NCBI RefSeq assembly: GCF_004769635.1
Contig: NZ_RQGH01000008.1
Coordinates: 1 to 64,000, forward strand
Direction: 5' to 3'
Source of the DNA: Leptospira jelokensis
Lineage (GTDB): Bacteria > Spirochaetota > Leptospiria > Leptospirales > Leptospiraceae
Length of the DNA stretch: 64,000 nt
Positions 1-9,182 of this stretch are shown here, piece by piece. Under the pieces are notes generated by a model. The model had not been told where the DNA came from, did not search any database, and saw nothing but the letters and a program-made list of their open reading frames with translations. The number at the start of each line of letters is the position of its first letter. Position 1 is the stretch's first letter. The position numbers and the translations under genes were made by a program.

Positions 1-12
1 TTAAAACATTCA

Positions 13-615
13 CTATTTTAACTTATCAATGAGAACTCTAGATAAATTTTTAATGCTATCAAAATTCAAGATGAAAAAAATATAACCTTTAATTTCTTTT
101 CCTTTTAATTGGTAATCGATAAATACTAATAAAATTGAATTATCCTCATTCTGATCTTGATTTAAAAGTAAATCTTCATATTTTCCAGAGAAAAATTCAG
201 GAACATTTGTTTCGATATGGTAATTTGACATTTTTGCTAAATTCGATAAAATTGCATTGAGAATGATATTGCCAATTTCAACAAGAGCATCCTTTTCAAA
301 TTGTGATACTTCATTTAGTGCCACGTAGTCTTTCATCATCATCTTAACAATTTCTAAACTTGAACTTTTATGAAATAAAAGAAACGCTGATCCATTTCCA
401 ATATCACCAACAAACTTTTGTTCTACAGTGCAAACTTCGTGTTGTGATAGGTTTTCAAAATTTCTAGCTTCAGCTCTTGTAATGAGTTTTAATGTTGGTA
501 CTGTTAATAAAATTTCATCTGCAATCATATCACTCATCAATTTGGCGGCCCCACCTAAACTGATATTAAACAACTCACATAAAGAATCTCGTTCTAATTC
601 TGTAAGGTGGTTCAT
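13..615 (-). CDS. CheC-like CheY-P phosphatase
   Basis: A 200-residue protein with the duplicated CheC/CheX/FliY active-site motif D/S-x3-E-x2-N. The first copy is D10/E14/N17 and the second D109/E113/N116. Both copies are intact, so CheY-P hydrolysis is expected, as in CheC rather than in single-site CheX. There is no membrane segment, so the protein is cytoplasmic. It overlaps the upstream receiver gene by 4 bases (ATGA), so the two are translationally coupled and the receiver is the likely substrate. No kinase or methyl-accepting protein lies next to them. Family assignment is good; the exact partner is inferred. Confidence 0.8.
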   Translation of the reverse strand: MNHLTELERDSLCELFNISLGGAAKLMSDMIADEILLTVPTLKLITRAEARNFENLSQHEVCTVEQKFVGDIGNGSAFLLFHKSSSLEIVKMMMKDYVALNEVSQFEKDALVEIGNIILNAILSNLAKMSNYHIETNVPEFFSGKYEDLLLNQDQNEDNSILLVFIDYQLKGKEIKGYIFFILNFDSIKNLSRVLIDKLK

Positions 616-977
616 ATGTTTTCCAAAACAGGAATGATTTTATCGGCAGTGATTGGTTTCTCAATGAAATCGATACCTAGATTTTTGGCCTTATTTTTGA
701 TCGAATCCTGGATATTGGCAGTGATCAGAACTATTTTGGCATTTTGGTAGGATGATTTTAAATTTTCAGCTAGATCAAGGCCTGAAATTGTGCCAGGCAT
801 ATTTTGATCCAAACTAAAGAAATCGATGTCTGGATGATCAGGGAGGATGAGGTTAGCCTTGTCCGCAGAATCGGCTTCCAAGATTTCCCAATTCGGGTGT
901 TTTTCAGAGATAATTTTCCGAATCATCAATCTGGTGACGGTGCTGTCATCGACAACAAGGGCTTTTTTTTGTGACAT
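612..977 (-). CDS. Stand-alone CheY-like response regulator receiver
   Basis: A 121-residue single receiver domain without an output domain. The acidic pair D10/D11, phospho-acceptor D57 (in SLDQNMPG), switch threonine T86 and lysine K107 (EKP) are all present, so it should be phosphorylatable. It is the first gene of a two-gene unit with the CheC-like phosphatase, whose start codon overlaps its stop codon. Its role is signal relay, perhaps to the flagellar switch or as a phosphate sink. The cognate kinase is not in the window. Confidence 0.85.
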   Translation of the reverse strand: MSQKKALVVDDSTVTRLMIRKIISEKHPNWEILEADSADKANLILPDHPDIDFFSLDQNMPGTISGLDLAENLKSSYQNAKIVLITANIQDSIKNKAKNLGIDFIEKPITADKIIPVLENI

Positions 978-1054
978 ATAGATTGCCTTATTTCCAAACT
1001 TGAATTATACCAGTATGCATACACAGTTGACGAAAAAATAATTAGAAATCATCT

Positions 1055-1552
1055 ATGCGTTCTCAATACCTGATCATTTTATGTTTATCTCTCTTTGTTT
1101 TTTGTCAGTCGAATCAAAAAATTTGTGAAGGCGAAAATTGCCGGAATGGAAAACACCTGGTCCATTATGATAACGGTGATCAGTTTGAGGGTGAATTTCT
1201 AGAGGATTCAAAACATGGCAATGGAATTTACCGTTATGCAAATGGAGACATATTTGAAGGTGAATACAAATTTGGATCCAAAGATGGCCCAGGTATTTAC
1301 CGTTATGCGAATGGCGATCAATTCATTGGCAATTATGTTAAAGGGAAACGTGAAGGATATGGCAAATATCGTTTTGCCGATGGATTCCTTTTAGAAGGAT
1401 ATTGGGACCAAAATGGATTGGTGGGCAAAGCGAAAATCACCAATGCAAAAGGAAGTTTGGTTTTGGAGGGTTATTGGAACCAAAACCAATTTTTAGGAAT
1501 CAAACCAAAAGAAGGATCAAACAATCGTATCGAAATTTCGAATCCCGAGTGA
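1055..1552 (+). CDS. MORN-repeat lipoprotein
   Basis: A 165-residue protein. Residues 1-17 form a lipoprotein signal ending in LFVFC, a loose spirochaetal lipobox. About five MORN repeats follow (pattern Y-x-N/D-G-x-x-F/L-E-G-x-Y/F-x-x-G), roughly residues 37-150. MORN repeats form an elongated beta sheet used in protein or lipid contacts; no enzymatic residues are visible. The start lacks a clear Shine-Dalgarno sequence. The last 36 bases overlap the 3' end of metF on the opposite strand. Function unknown; membrane-anchored location inferred. Confidence 0.75.
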   Translation: MRSQYLIILCLSLFVFCQSNQKICEGENCRNGKHLVHYDNGDQFEGEFLEDSKHGNGIYRYANGDIFEGEYKFGSKDGPGIYRYANGDQFIGNYVKGKREGYGKYRFADGFLLEGYWDQNGLVGKAKITNAKGSLVLEGYWNQNQFLGIKPKEGSNNRIEISNPE

Positions 1553-2404
1553 TTCATAAATTTTGCGAGTAGCTTTTGATTTGTTCAAGGTATACATATG
1601 GATTCCTGCAATTTTATGATCCAACAAATCACGAACTTGTTCCGTAGCCCAGTGGATTCCTACATTTTCTGCATAAGAATCATCTTCGGCACGTGATAAA
1701 GATTTCAAAAGTTTTGCGGGGAAGTTGGTTCCTAAAGAAAGTTCTGCCATACGTGCCATTCCCTTTCTGGAAGTGATGGGCATGATCCCTGCGATGATCG
1801 GCACTTTAATCCCGGCAATTTCACAGCGTTCAACATAATCATAAAATGAATTGTTATCAAAAAACATTTGGGTACAAATATAATCTGCACCTTGGTCAAC
1901 CTTCCATTTTAAAAATTCGATTTCTTTCAAACGATTGGGTGTGGATGGATGTCCTTCAGGGAACCCTGCAACACCAATTCCCATATTTGGAAATTCCTTT
2001 TTGATAAATCCTACTAGTTCCCCTGCAAACCCAAATCCATTTTCTGTTTTTTGAAACTCGGTTTGCCCTTTGGGAGGATCCCCTCGGAGTGCCATGATAT
2101 TATGAATTCCACTTTTTTCGTATCGTTTTAAAATCTCACGGATTTCCTCTTTTGTAGAACCGACACAGGTTAAATGACTAACAATTGTTAGTCCAGTTTG
2201 TTCCTGTAACTTCACAACCAAGTCATGAGTCAGATCCCTTGTGGAGCCCCCAGCGCCATACGTAACACTGACGTAGGCTGGATTCATTTGAGATAATTCT
2301 TGGATGTTGCGGAATAAATCCTCAGATGCTTCCTCGTTTTTGGGAGGAAAAAATTCGAAGCTGATCGTAGTCTGTTTTTTCTGGAGGACCTGAGAAATGT
2401 GCAT
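1517..2404 (-). CDS. metF: Methylenetetrahydrofolate reductase
   Basis: A 295-residue protein of usual bacterial MetF length. It begins with the FEFFPPK motif carrying the conserved glutamate and continues through SVTYGAGG, HLTCVGS, ALRGDPP and the late PIIAGIMP motif, all typical of this FAD-dependent TIM barrel. It reduces 5,10-methylene-THF to 5-methyl-THF for methionine synthesis. It lies 12 bases downstream of an SDR gene on the same strand, so the two are probably cotranscribed. Its 3' end overlaps the MORN gene convergently. Confidence 0.95.
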   Translation of the reverse strand: MHISQVLQKKQTTISFEFFPPKNEEASEDLFRNIQELSQMNPAYVSVTYGAGGSTRDLTHDLVVKLQEQTGLTIVSHLTCVGSTKEEIREILKRYEKSGIHNIMALRGDPPKGQTEFQKTENGFGFAGELVGFIKKEFPNMGIGVAGFPEGHPSTPNRLKEIEFLKWKVDQGADYICTQMFFDNNSFYDYVERCEIAGIKVPIIAGIMPITSRKGMARMAELSLGTNFPAKLLKSLSRAEDDSYAENVGIHWATEQVRDLLDHKIAGIHMYTLNKSKATRKIYESLGIRNFDTIV

Positions 2405-2416
2405 AAAACCTATCCT

Positions 2417-3232
2417 CTAAACAGGAATATTTTTCTCAAGTCCCTTGTTTGCTAATAACCAACCTTTTGATGCTTTTGTTTTCACGGCAAGCCATAGGGA
2501 AAATTTAGGGAATAACGCTGGCATGATCACAATGGTAGACCGTAAATAAGACGGGACTAGGACCTCACCAGGATTCTTTTGGATGGCCTTACAAATTGCA
2601 TCTGCGACTTGGATAGGCTCGATGACCGGGGTAAAAAAGGAAGGTTTGACCCCGTCTATCATCCTTGTTTTTGCCATGGAAGGGCAAATCCAACTAACTC
2701 CGATTTGGGTATCGTAGAGTTCCATTTTCAAAGCTTGTGAAAATCCCACCATTGCATGTTTGGTGGCAGAGTATGTTACCGTTCCTTCTGTTCCAAATTT
2801 GCCGGCAATACTTGCCAAATTGATAATGCTTGCTTCTTTTTGTTCTCTTAATATCGGTAAGGATTCATATATAAGTTGCATTGGTCCATGTACATTGATT
2901 TGAAGTGCCTTTTCCCAAACCGAAAAGTTTTTTCCTTCATAGGGGCCACTAGGAGCGATGCCTGCGTTATTAATTAATACTTGAAATTGGAGTTTGTTTT
3001 TTTTGATTTTTTTAATGAGGGAAGTAATTTGTTCTGCTTGGGAGAGGTCACAGGCAAATCCGTAAAACTTTTTTCCAAGTGATTCCACTTTGTTTTGAAT
3101 CTCTTTTAAATGTGAAAGGTTTATATCAACACCGATAATATCATTTCCTTCCTTTGCCAAACGTTCTGCGGTTAAGGCACCAATACCCATTCCACATCCA
3201 GTGATTAAAACCGTATTTCCAGATAATTTCAT
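2417..3232 (-). CDS. Short-chain dehydrogenase/reductase
   Basis: A 271-residue classical SDR. The TG-x3-G-x-G cofactor motif is at residues 11-18, NNAG near 88-91, catalytic S141, and Y154-x3-K158. Substrate cannot be read from the sequence. The C-terminal region after about 225 is hydrophobic and may contact membrane, as in SDRs acting on lipid-like substrates. It is upstream of metF with a 12-base gap and is probably the operon leader. The short gap to the divergent birA must hold promoters for both directions. Confidence 0.85.
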   Translation of the reverse strand: MKLSGNTVLITGCGMGIGALTAERLAKEGNDIIGVDINLSHLKEIQNKVESLGKKFYGFACDLSQAEQITSLIKKIKKNKLQFQVLINNAGIAPSGPYEGKNFSVWEKALQINVHGPMQLIYESLPILREQKEASIINLASIAGKFGTEGTVTYSATKHAMVGFSQALKMELYDTQIGVSWICPSMAKTRMIDGVKPSFFTPVIEPIQVADAICKAIQKNPGEVLVPSYLRSTIVIMPALFPKFSLWLAVKTKASKGWLLANKGLEKNIPV

Positions 3233-3294
3233 ACAAATACATTATTGAATTTTTTTAGTTTCGTCAATCCGAATCATATAGGAAATAGACTGAA

Positions 3295-4050
3295 ATGCAA
3301 TACCGACTCTTAAAACCAGAATTAGGGCATAGACTTCCCACGGTGAACTCAACGAACGATTGGATACGCAATCCAGAGATTCCTTTTGGTTCATGGGTGA
3401 TCGCAGAGGAACAAACTGCAGGTAAAGGACGAGGTTCAAATGTATGGCAATCGTTAGGTGAAGACCCATTGATTTTTTCTGGAAAAATTCGATTATCAGC
3501 GGCTGAAATTTCACTCCCGCTGGTATCTATTTTTATTTCATCAGCACTACTCAAAACAATCTTTCGTTTTTTTCCAGAAAGAGTTGATGACACGACCATC
3601 AAATGGCCAAACGATATTTACAAAAATGAGAAAAAGGTAGCAGGGATTCTTGTCCAATCGGAATTCATCAATGGTGTGTATGATGTTGTCATTGGCATTG
3701 GTTTGAATTTTTTTGGAAAACAGATTCCTGATCCATTACAAGACAAAGCAAGTTTTTTATCTGATACTTCTCTTTCTGAGGGTGAGTTGGAACGATTTGC
3801 CAATCAATTGGTAGTAGAAATCAACCAAGCGATCATCACCCTACTTGATCCAGGCCAAGTACTAAAAGATTTGGTATGGATTGAAGAACATTCTTTATTA
3901 AAGAACAAAGTCATCGAAACAGAATGGGAAGAAAGAATGGTGAGAGGAAGAGTTTTGGGAATTGATGAATTAGGATTCCTTCTCATAATGACGGAAACTG
4001 GCCAAAAAATTGAACTCATGGATACTTCGCCAAAATTTCGGATAATATAA
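3295..4050 (+). CDS. birA: Biotin--[acetyl-CoA-carboxylase] ligase
   Basis: A 251-residue biotin protein ligase. The biotinoyl-AMP loop is GKGRGSNVW, near residues 44-52, and KWPNDIYKN with the downstream KVAGIL segment supplies the catalytic lysine region. It attaches biotin to the carboxyl carrier protein. There is no N-terminal helix-turn-helix, so this is the monofunctional class without the BirA repressor role. Its TAA is immediately followed by the ATG of coaX, giving a two-gene cofactor operon. Confidence 0.93.
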   Translation: MQYRLLKPELGHRLPTVNSTNDWIRNPEIPFGSWVIAEEQTAGKGRGSNVWQSLGEDPLIFSGKIRLSAAEISLPLVSIFISSALLKTIFRFFPERVDDTTIKWPNDIYKNEKKVAGILVQSEFINGVYDVVIGIGLNFFGKQIPDPLQDKASFLSDTSLSEGELERFANQLVVEINQAIITLLDPGQVLKDLVWIEEHSLLKNKVIETEWEERMVRGRVLGIDELGFLLIMTETGQKIELMDTSPKFRII

Positions 4051-4842
4051 ATGTCAGAATCACCACTATTACTTGTCATCGATGTTGGAAATACAAACAC
4101 AGTGTTTGGAGTTTTTCGTGAAGGCGAAGAAACTCCTGATTTTCATAAAAGAACTGTTACTCGAAGGGATCGTACTTCTGACGAACTTGGCCTTTTTTTA
4201 AAAGGATTTTTAACACAAGAAAATGTAAAAGCTGATCGTGTTAAAAAAGCTATTTATTCAAGTGTTGTTCCTTCACTTAATCCCATCGTAGAAAGGATGT
4301 TGGAAGATTGGTTTGATGTAAACCCGTTGAGGGTCCATTACCAAATGAATTTAAACTTTGGAATCAGTTACCCGCGACCATTTGAAATAGGTGCCGATCG
4401 TTTGGTGAATGCGGCATACTGTGCCAAAACATACCCAGGTAAAAAAGCCATTTTAGTGGATTTGGGAACTGCAACTACCTTTTGTGTGATAAGCGAAAAA
4501 CCAGAATACATTGGTGGTGTGATCGCACCTGGACTAAAAATTTCGATGGATGCCCTTACAAGGAACACAGCACAACTTCCACCAATCGTTTTTGGTTCCC
4601 CATCACGTGTATTAGGGGAATCGACAGTTGAGTCAATCCAAGCTGGTTTTTTCTTTGGTTGGATTGGGTTGCTAAAAGAAATCGTAAGGGCTATCAAAGA
4701 AGAACACCCTGGTGATTATGTTGTTGTTGGGACTGGTGGACTTGTTACAACCATTCATGCTTCGCATAACCAAGTGTTTGATGAAATTGATCCAATGATG
4801 ACATTAAAAGGGCTAAAAATCTTAGCTGATCTAAATTCCTAA
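4051..4842 (+). CDS. coaX: Type III pantothenate kinase
   Basis: A 263-residue ASKHA-fold kinase. The phosphate-1 motif [12 protein letters not shown] lies near the N-terminus, GADRLVNA near residue 112, and DLGTATTF near 133. It catalyses the first step of CoA synthesis. It starts directly after the birA stop codon, so translation is coupled. The last 12 bases overlap the 3' end of the SGNH hydrolase on the other strand. Confidence 0.95.
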   Translation: MSESPLLLVIDVGNTNTVFGVFREGEETPDFHKRTVTRRDRTSDELGLFLKGFLTQENVKADRVKKAIYSSVVPSLNPIVERMLEDWFDVNPLRVHYQMNLNFGISYPRPFEIGADRLVNAAYCAKTYPGKKAILVDLGTATTFCVISEKPEYIGGVIAPGLKISMDALTRNTAQLPPIVFGSPSRVLGESTVESIQAGFFFGWIGLLKEIVRAIKEEHPGDYVVVGTGGLVTTIHASHNQVFDEIDPMMTLKGLKILADLNS

Positions 4843-5472
4843 AATTTTTTTTCGATACGTTTCCCCCATAAGATCATATCCAATTTGATTGGGGTGGATC
4901 GGGTCAGAAATAGGGTATAAGGGAATCTCGCCTTGGTAGGACTCAAAAATCGATTCGATATCAACAATATCTACTTTTTCTTTTTGTAATTTTATTTTTC
5001 GAAGTGTCTCATTGTTTTCGCGTATGGTTTCTTTGATAGAAGTCATATTAGTTCTTGGAATGAGAGTTAGGTATACAATGGAAATTTGATTGGATTGCAA
5101 AAAGTTGATCAAGTCAAGGGTTCTTGATTCATATCCATTTGTCCCATATGCCATTGCATCATTGGTTCCAAGTTCTAATATCCAAAGGTCTGTAGGGATT
5201 CGATTCAATTGATCTTTGTTTTGTAACCAGTCTTCCGTTGTATAACCTGCAACGGAAACATCTGTTACGCTAAATTCAGCTGGCAATCGACTTCTTAATC
5301 CAAATCCATCAGACCACTGTGCAAGTGAATCACCAACAATTGTAATTTTGCGAGTCATAACATTTGCTCCTAAAATCGACAAATACTGGCCCGAAGGTTT
5401 GTCAGAATGATAACAGTTTGGGAAACTTAAAAAAATGACAACAATACAAGCTAAGAATAGGTTTTGTTTCAT
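4831..5472 (-). CDS. SGNH/GDSL-type hydrolase, lipoprotein
   Basis: A 213-residue protein from the ATG at 5472, which forms an ATGA overlap with the upstream glycosyltransferase; a longer in-frame reading is possible but would remove the signal peptide. Residues 1-20 are a lipoprotein signal (SFPNC). SGNH block I is VGDSLAQW, the block III-like motif is GTND, and block V is DPIHPN, supplying Ser, Asn, Asp and His. An esterase or acetylhydrolase acting on surface glycans or lipids is plausible because it is cotranscribed with a membrane glycosyltransferase. Substrate unknown. Confidence 0.85.
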   Translation of the reverse strand: MKQNLFLACIVVIFLSFPNCYHSDKPSGQYLSILGANVMTRKITIVGDSLAQWSDGFGLRSRLPAEFSVTDVSVAGYTTEDWLQNKDQLNRIPTDLWILELGTNDAMAYGTNGYESRTLDLINFLQSNQISIVYLTLIPRTNMTSIKETIRENNETLRKIKLQKEKVDIVDIESIFESYQGEIPLYPISDPIHPNQIGYDLMGETYRKKILGI

Positions 5473-6959
5473 TTTTTTGTATAAACAATGGTTTTGTAGT
5501 GTAACCAATGGTTGGAGGGAACAGGGATTTCCCATTCGATCCGATTCCAATTTCCTGACTTTAGATAATCTTTGATTGCTTCATTGATGAGAGTTTCATC
5601 GTAAAAAACAAAACTATCTCGAGAATGGATTGTTTTTAAAAAAGTTTCTGAAGGGATTTCCAACTCACCAGGTATGAATTCCAAAATATCTAAGTCAGGA
5701 CGTTTTGATTTCAGATAAAAATAGGGATCAGGTAAACTTTGTAAGTACACAGCTTTGGAATGAACTAGACTGGCTGATATATTTTGAAAATGTGCATTTT
5801 GGATTTCATCCGAATCCGTTTTTGACCAATGATTATGGGATATGTAGAGTATTGCAGAAAAGGAAAGTATGATTCCAAAGATCGGAATTCGGTTTAGCAT
5901 TGACTTCTCTTCTGCTAACAAAGCCATACCAAAGGACAAAGGAAACATAATATGGAAAACATACCAACCTTCCGAAGAAGAATATAAAGCAAATATAACA
6001 GATCCAATCCATAACCAAAAAAGAATCCATGTTTTGGAAAGGCTTTGATTTCGTTTGTAAAGTTGATAAGAAATATATCCTAAAGACAATAACTCAATCA
6101 AAATCAGAACCAAACGGAATTTAGAAAAACCAAATCCAAACGAAAATATTTTGATTTTATCTACCCAAGTAAATGTTTTCAGCAGGTTTTGTTTTCGCGT
6201 GAGTTGTGCTCCGAATTGGATTTGGAACCATTCCCAATTTGGATGGATGTAATAAATCCAACCTAAAACTGGTAATACGCCACCTAACACAAAAAAAACA
6301 ATTCCACGACTACCAAAATTTTGGTACACAAGAAACAAACTTACCAAACCAAAAAAAGCACCAAATGGATGAGAGAGAGCGGCGAAAGATAAAAGTAACC
6401 CAGAGAAAAAGGGGTTCCATGTGTTTCTTTTTGAATTGGTGGCAAAAATTAAACTTAGAATAAAACAAAATGTTGTAAGCGCTTCCATTCTAGCAACAGT
6501 ACCAAAGCGGAATACAAGAGGTTCCCAAAGTATACTTACAAAAGCAATTTGTGCAGCTACTTCTGAAATTGAAAATCGTTTCAGAAGTCGATAAAATGCA
6601 AACGATGTGATGTAAACTAAGCAAACATTTGCTAGGCGAGGGGTAATGAATGTATCTGGAAAAACGGATAAAGAAAATCCAGAAAATAACAAATACACTG
6701 GAGGCATCCAAAGGGTTTTGGATTCCATCCCGGGGATGAGCCCTTTTAAAACTTCGGTTTTGAATTCTCCCGATTGGGAAAACGAATGGGCGGGGGAAAA
6801 AAAGAGAACTTCATCAGGCCAAATGACGGGAAAAACACCTAAGTTAATCCCAACATGGAAAAAATAGACGAGGGAAATGATGCAAAACGAGGCATACGCC
6901 ACGTTTGTCTTACTTAGAAAGGGAATTAACGGCTTCTTGTTCCGTTTCGAAAACTTCAA
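5469..6959 (-). CDS. Multi-spanning membrane glycosyltransferase, GT39/ArnT-like
   Basis: About 496 residues with roughly ten or more hydrophobic segments and a C-terminal soluble part. The first extracytoplasmic loop has the acidic WPDE motif, in the position of the catalytic acid of GT-C enzymes such as ArnT, which move sugars from polyprenyl phosphate carriers. The start is a TTG inside the 3' end of the STAS gene; a GTG at 6902 would remove the overlap and keep the first membrane segment. The SGNH lipoprotein follows with an ATGA overlap. Acceptor unknown. Confidence 0.75.
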   Translation of the reverse strand: MKFSKRNKKPLIPFLSKTNVAYASFCIISLVYFFHVGINLGVFPVIWPDEVLFFSPAHSFSQSGEFKTEVLKGLIPGMESKTLWMPPVYLLFSGFSLSVFPDTFITPRLANVCLVYITSFAFYRLLKRFSISEVAAQIAFVSILWEPLVFRFGTVARMEALTTFCFILSLIFATNSKRNTWNPFFSGLLLSFAALSHPFGAFFGLVSLFLVYQNFGSRGIVFFVLGGVLPVLGWIYYIHPNWEWFQIQFGAQLTRKQNLLKTFTWVDKIKIFSFGFGFSKFRLVLILIELLSLGYISYQLYKRNQSLSKTWILFWLWIGSVIFALYSSSEGWYVFHIMFPLSFGMALLAEEKSMLNRIPIFGIILSFSAILYISHNHWSKTDSDEIQNAHFQNISASLVHSKAVYLQSLPDPYFYLKSKRPDLDILEFIPGELEIPSETFLKTIHSRDSFVFYDETLINEAIKDYLKSGNWNRIEWEIPVPSNHWLHYKTIVYTKK

Positions 6960-7248
6960 ACAAATCCAAAAGTTCTACCACATCAAAAACCTTTTTTACG
7001 GGAGGAGTGATGCAGCAGAGTTTGAGCTTTCTTCCTTGTTTGTCGAGCTCTCGCACCATACCAACAAAGATACGAATTCCAGAAGATGAGATATAGGATA
7101 TGAGCTCTAAATTGATGATGATGTCACCATCTCCGTTTTGCACATCATCAGCTAATTTTGCTTCTACCTCATCTGAATGAGTGATATCCAAACGACCGTT
7201 TAAGTGAACGAGTGTGTGCTTTCCGATTTTTTTGGTTTTTATTTCCAA
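6910..7248 (-). CDS. STAS-domain anti-sigma factor antagonist
   Basis: A 112-residue single STAS domain. It carries the strand-loop motif SYISSSGIRIF, with the serine that is phosphorylated in SpoIIAA/RsbV-type anti-anti-sigma factors. It would act in partner switching with an RsbW-type kinase and a SpoIIE-type phosphatase. No kinase gene is adjacent, but phosphatases of that type occur at 29-32 kb and 45-48 kb. Depending on the start chosen downstream, its 3' end overlaps the glycosyltransferase gene by 50 bases. Confidence 0.88.
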   Translation of the reverse strand: MEIKTKKIGKHTLVHLNGRLDITHSDEVEAKLADDVQNGDGDIIINLELISYISSSGIRIFVGMVRELDKQGRKLKLCCITPPVKKVFDVVELLDLFEVFETEQEAVNSLSK

Positions 7249-7303
7249 AGCGAGCCTACTTGGTGACTAGAATCTTTGAAAACACCAAAGGTTCAAGAAA
7301 TTT

Positions 7304-7921
7304 TTACGCTGCTTGGTTTCTGTTTCTCGTAAAAAGTCGTGGATCCCCATGGTCTCTCTCTGTCATATGCAACATAATCCGATGGCGGGTGGAACGTTGG
7401 GTGCGGTGGCCCAAAAATTCTTGGATTTCCCCGAGTGGGAATCCTTTTTGGAATAAATCAAGTGCAATCACATCTCGTAAAAAGGGGATGTGTATTTCGC
7501 GAGAGATGATTCGGCTTGCGGTCTTCAGAATCTTTTGGATGGTTCGGGTTCGTAACTCCCCATCTCTGCCAGGGAATAGATAATCACCAGGTGAAAACTC
7601 ACAGGCATAACGAAACAATTCCACCGCAAATTTTGGATCCAAAAAGATATGTCGTTTTCTCAAACGACCAACGTTCGTTATATAAAATCGATCCATTTCT
7701 TTATTAAAATCAGCGATTTTTAAATGGATGAGCTCGGGTAAGGACAAACCAGTGCAAACTAAGAATTTAATGATTAAATAGTGAAAGTGATTTTTGTTCC
7801 TAAGTCTCTCTAGTAGATTCCGGATTTCGGTTTGGGCGAGTAACCGGTTACCTAAATTCAATACGTCTACGGTGAGAATCGGAGGGAGGAAGGTTGGTAA
7901 ATTCAAATTCGTATTTAGCAT
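7304..7921 (-). CDS. Tyrosine-recombinase-fold protein with lost catalytic residues
   Basis: Read from the ATG at 7921 (205 residues; a TTG at 7954 would add 11). It aligns with the XerC/D catalytic domain: the usual TGLR-x2-EL is TGLSLPEL, so Arg I is S60. The Arg II box reads PFLRD, giving P146 for His II, R149 kept and D150 after it. LGH keeps H172. The tyrosine position falls on M183 (RIMLH). A candidate lysine (K89) remains. The N-terminal SAM-like core-binding domain is short or absent. It is probably DNA-binding but unable to cleave DNA. It is divergent from telA. Confidence 0.7.
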   Translation of the reverse strand: MLNTNLNLPTFLPPILTVDVLNLGNRLLAQTEIRNLLERLRNKNHFHYLIIKFLVCTGLSLPELIHLKIADFNKEMDRFYITNVGRLRKRHIFLDPKFAVELFRYACEFSPGDYLFPGRDGELRTRTIQKILKTASRIISREIHIPFLRDVIALDLFQKGFPLGEIQEFLGHRTQRSTRHRIMLHMTERDHGDPRLFTRNRNQAA

Positions 7922-8110
7922 ATTTTTCTCGGGGAATGTATCAAAGTATAACAATCCTTACAAAGAAATTGTCACCAAACCGTAGTTTTGGATCGGATTT
8001 TTGGAGAAATAAATTTCCAAGTTCGTGTTTCTGCACAAAGTATTTTTCTGCTTGATTCATATTCTAAAAACGATTCTATCTTTGGGAGAAACAATAAAGG
8101 ATCAAAACGC

Positions 8111-9181
8111 ATGGACTCTCTGGAACTAAAATCAAATGACCCGGAACTACAACTGACAAAGGAAGACATTCAAAAAGTTGAGGAATTGACCGGACAAATT
8201 AAACTCAATAATCCCAACGACATCGTTTCCTATGGATCTTCTGCCCAAGCAAAAGTTTCCGATTTTGCGGACAAAGTTTTATCCGAAATCAAAACAAAAG
8301 ATTCAGGATACGCAGGTGAATTGTTAAACCAACTGCTATTCAAAATTAAAGACTTAGATATGGATAGTTTCGCTGGAGAAGGGAACACACTTTCTAAAAT
8401 TCCATTGATTGGTGGGTTATTTGATGCATCTCGAAAGTTTTTAGCCAAGTTCGAAGACTTGGAATCACAAATTGGAAAAATTGTTGATGAACTTCATTCA
8501 GCCAGAACCAACTTGACGAAGGATATCACATTATTGCAGGCGTTATACGAGAAAAATTTAGAATATTTCAAAGAAATTCAAATTTTCATTGCAGCCGGTG
8601 ACAAAAAGATCCAGGAACTTCGGGATAAAATTTTACCGGAGATGTTGGAAAAGGCAAAAGCGCAAGGTGATACTCTTGCATCCCAACAATACCAAGACAT
8701 GGTGCAAATGGTAGATCGTTTTGAGAAAAAAATCCATGACCTAAAACTCACACGTATTTTGTCCTTACAAACTGGTCCACAAATCCGTTTGATCCAAAGT
8801 GGAAACCAAGTTTTGGTTGAAAAAATCCAAAGTTCGATTTTGAATACGATCCCACTTTGGAAAAATCAAATTGTCATCGCCCTTGGATTGATGCGCCAAA
8901 GGAAAGCACTGGAAGCACAAAAACAAGTTTCTAAAACCACGAACGACCTCATCCAGAAAAATGCAGAGATGTTAAAATCAGGAACGGTTGAAATCGCAAA
9001 AGAATCCGAAAAAGGGATCATCGAAATTGAAACCTTAAAAAATGTGAACCAACAATTGATCGAAACAATCACAGAAACCTTGAAAATCCAAGAAGATGGC
9101 CGTCAAAAACGTAAGTTGGCTGAACAAGAGATGATTAAAATCGAATCGGATATCAAACAAAAACTATTGGAATCCAAATAG
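8111..9181 (+). CDS. TelA/YaaN-family toxic anion resistance protein
   Basis: A 356-residue, almost entirely helical protein with long coiled-coil stretches, matching the TelA (tellurite resistance) family. The ATG at 8111 has AAAGGA nine bases upstream; a longer in-frame extension to 7988 has no such site. Family members are linked to resistance to toxic anions and membrane-active antibiotics, with unresolved mechanism. The next gene begins one base after its stop codon and carries an XpaC-like domain, the same pairing as xpaC-yaaN in Bacillus. Confidence 0.88.
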   Translation: MDSLELKSNDPELQLTKEDIQKVEELTGQIKLNNPNDIVSYGSSAQAKVSDFADKVLSEIKTKDSGYAGELLNQLLFKIKDLDMDSFAGEGNTLSKIPLIGGLFDASRKFLAKFEDLESQIGKIVDELHSARTNLTKDITLLQALYEKNLEYFKEIQIFIAAGDKKIQELRDKILPEMLEKAKAQGDTLASQQYQDMVQMVDRFEKKIHDLKLTRILSLQTGPQIRLIQSGNQVLVEKIQSSILNTIPLWKNQIVIALGLMRQRKALEAQKQVSKTTNDLIQKNAEMLKSGTVEIAKESEKGIIEIETLKNVNQQLIETITETLKIQEDGRQKRKLAEQEMIKIESDIKQKLLESK

Positions 9182-9182
9182 A

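Noticed and set aside
1026..1055. TTGACG as a -35 for the MORN gene
   Set aside because: At normal spacing the -10 would overlap the start codon, so it cannot drive this ATG.
2405..3295. SAM or folate riboswitch ahead of metF
   Set aside because: metF follows an SDR gene by 12 bases; neither gap has room for or resemblance to a riboswitch.
7304..7921. Active integrase marking a mobile element
   Set aside because: Catalytic residues are replaced, and I saw no flanking repeats, tRNA or phage/plasmid genes; codon use is like the neighbours by eye.
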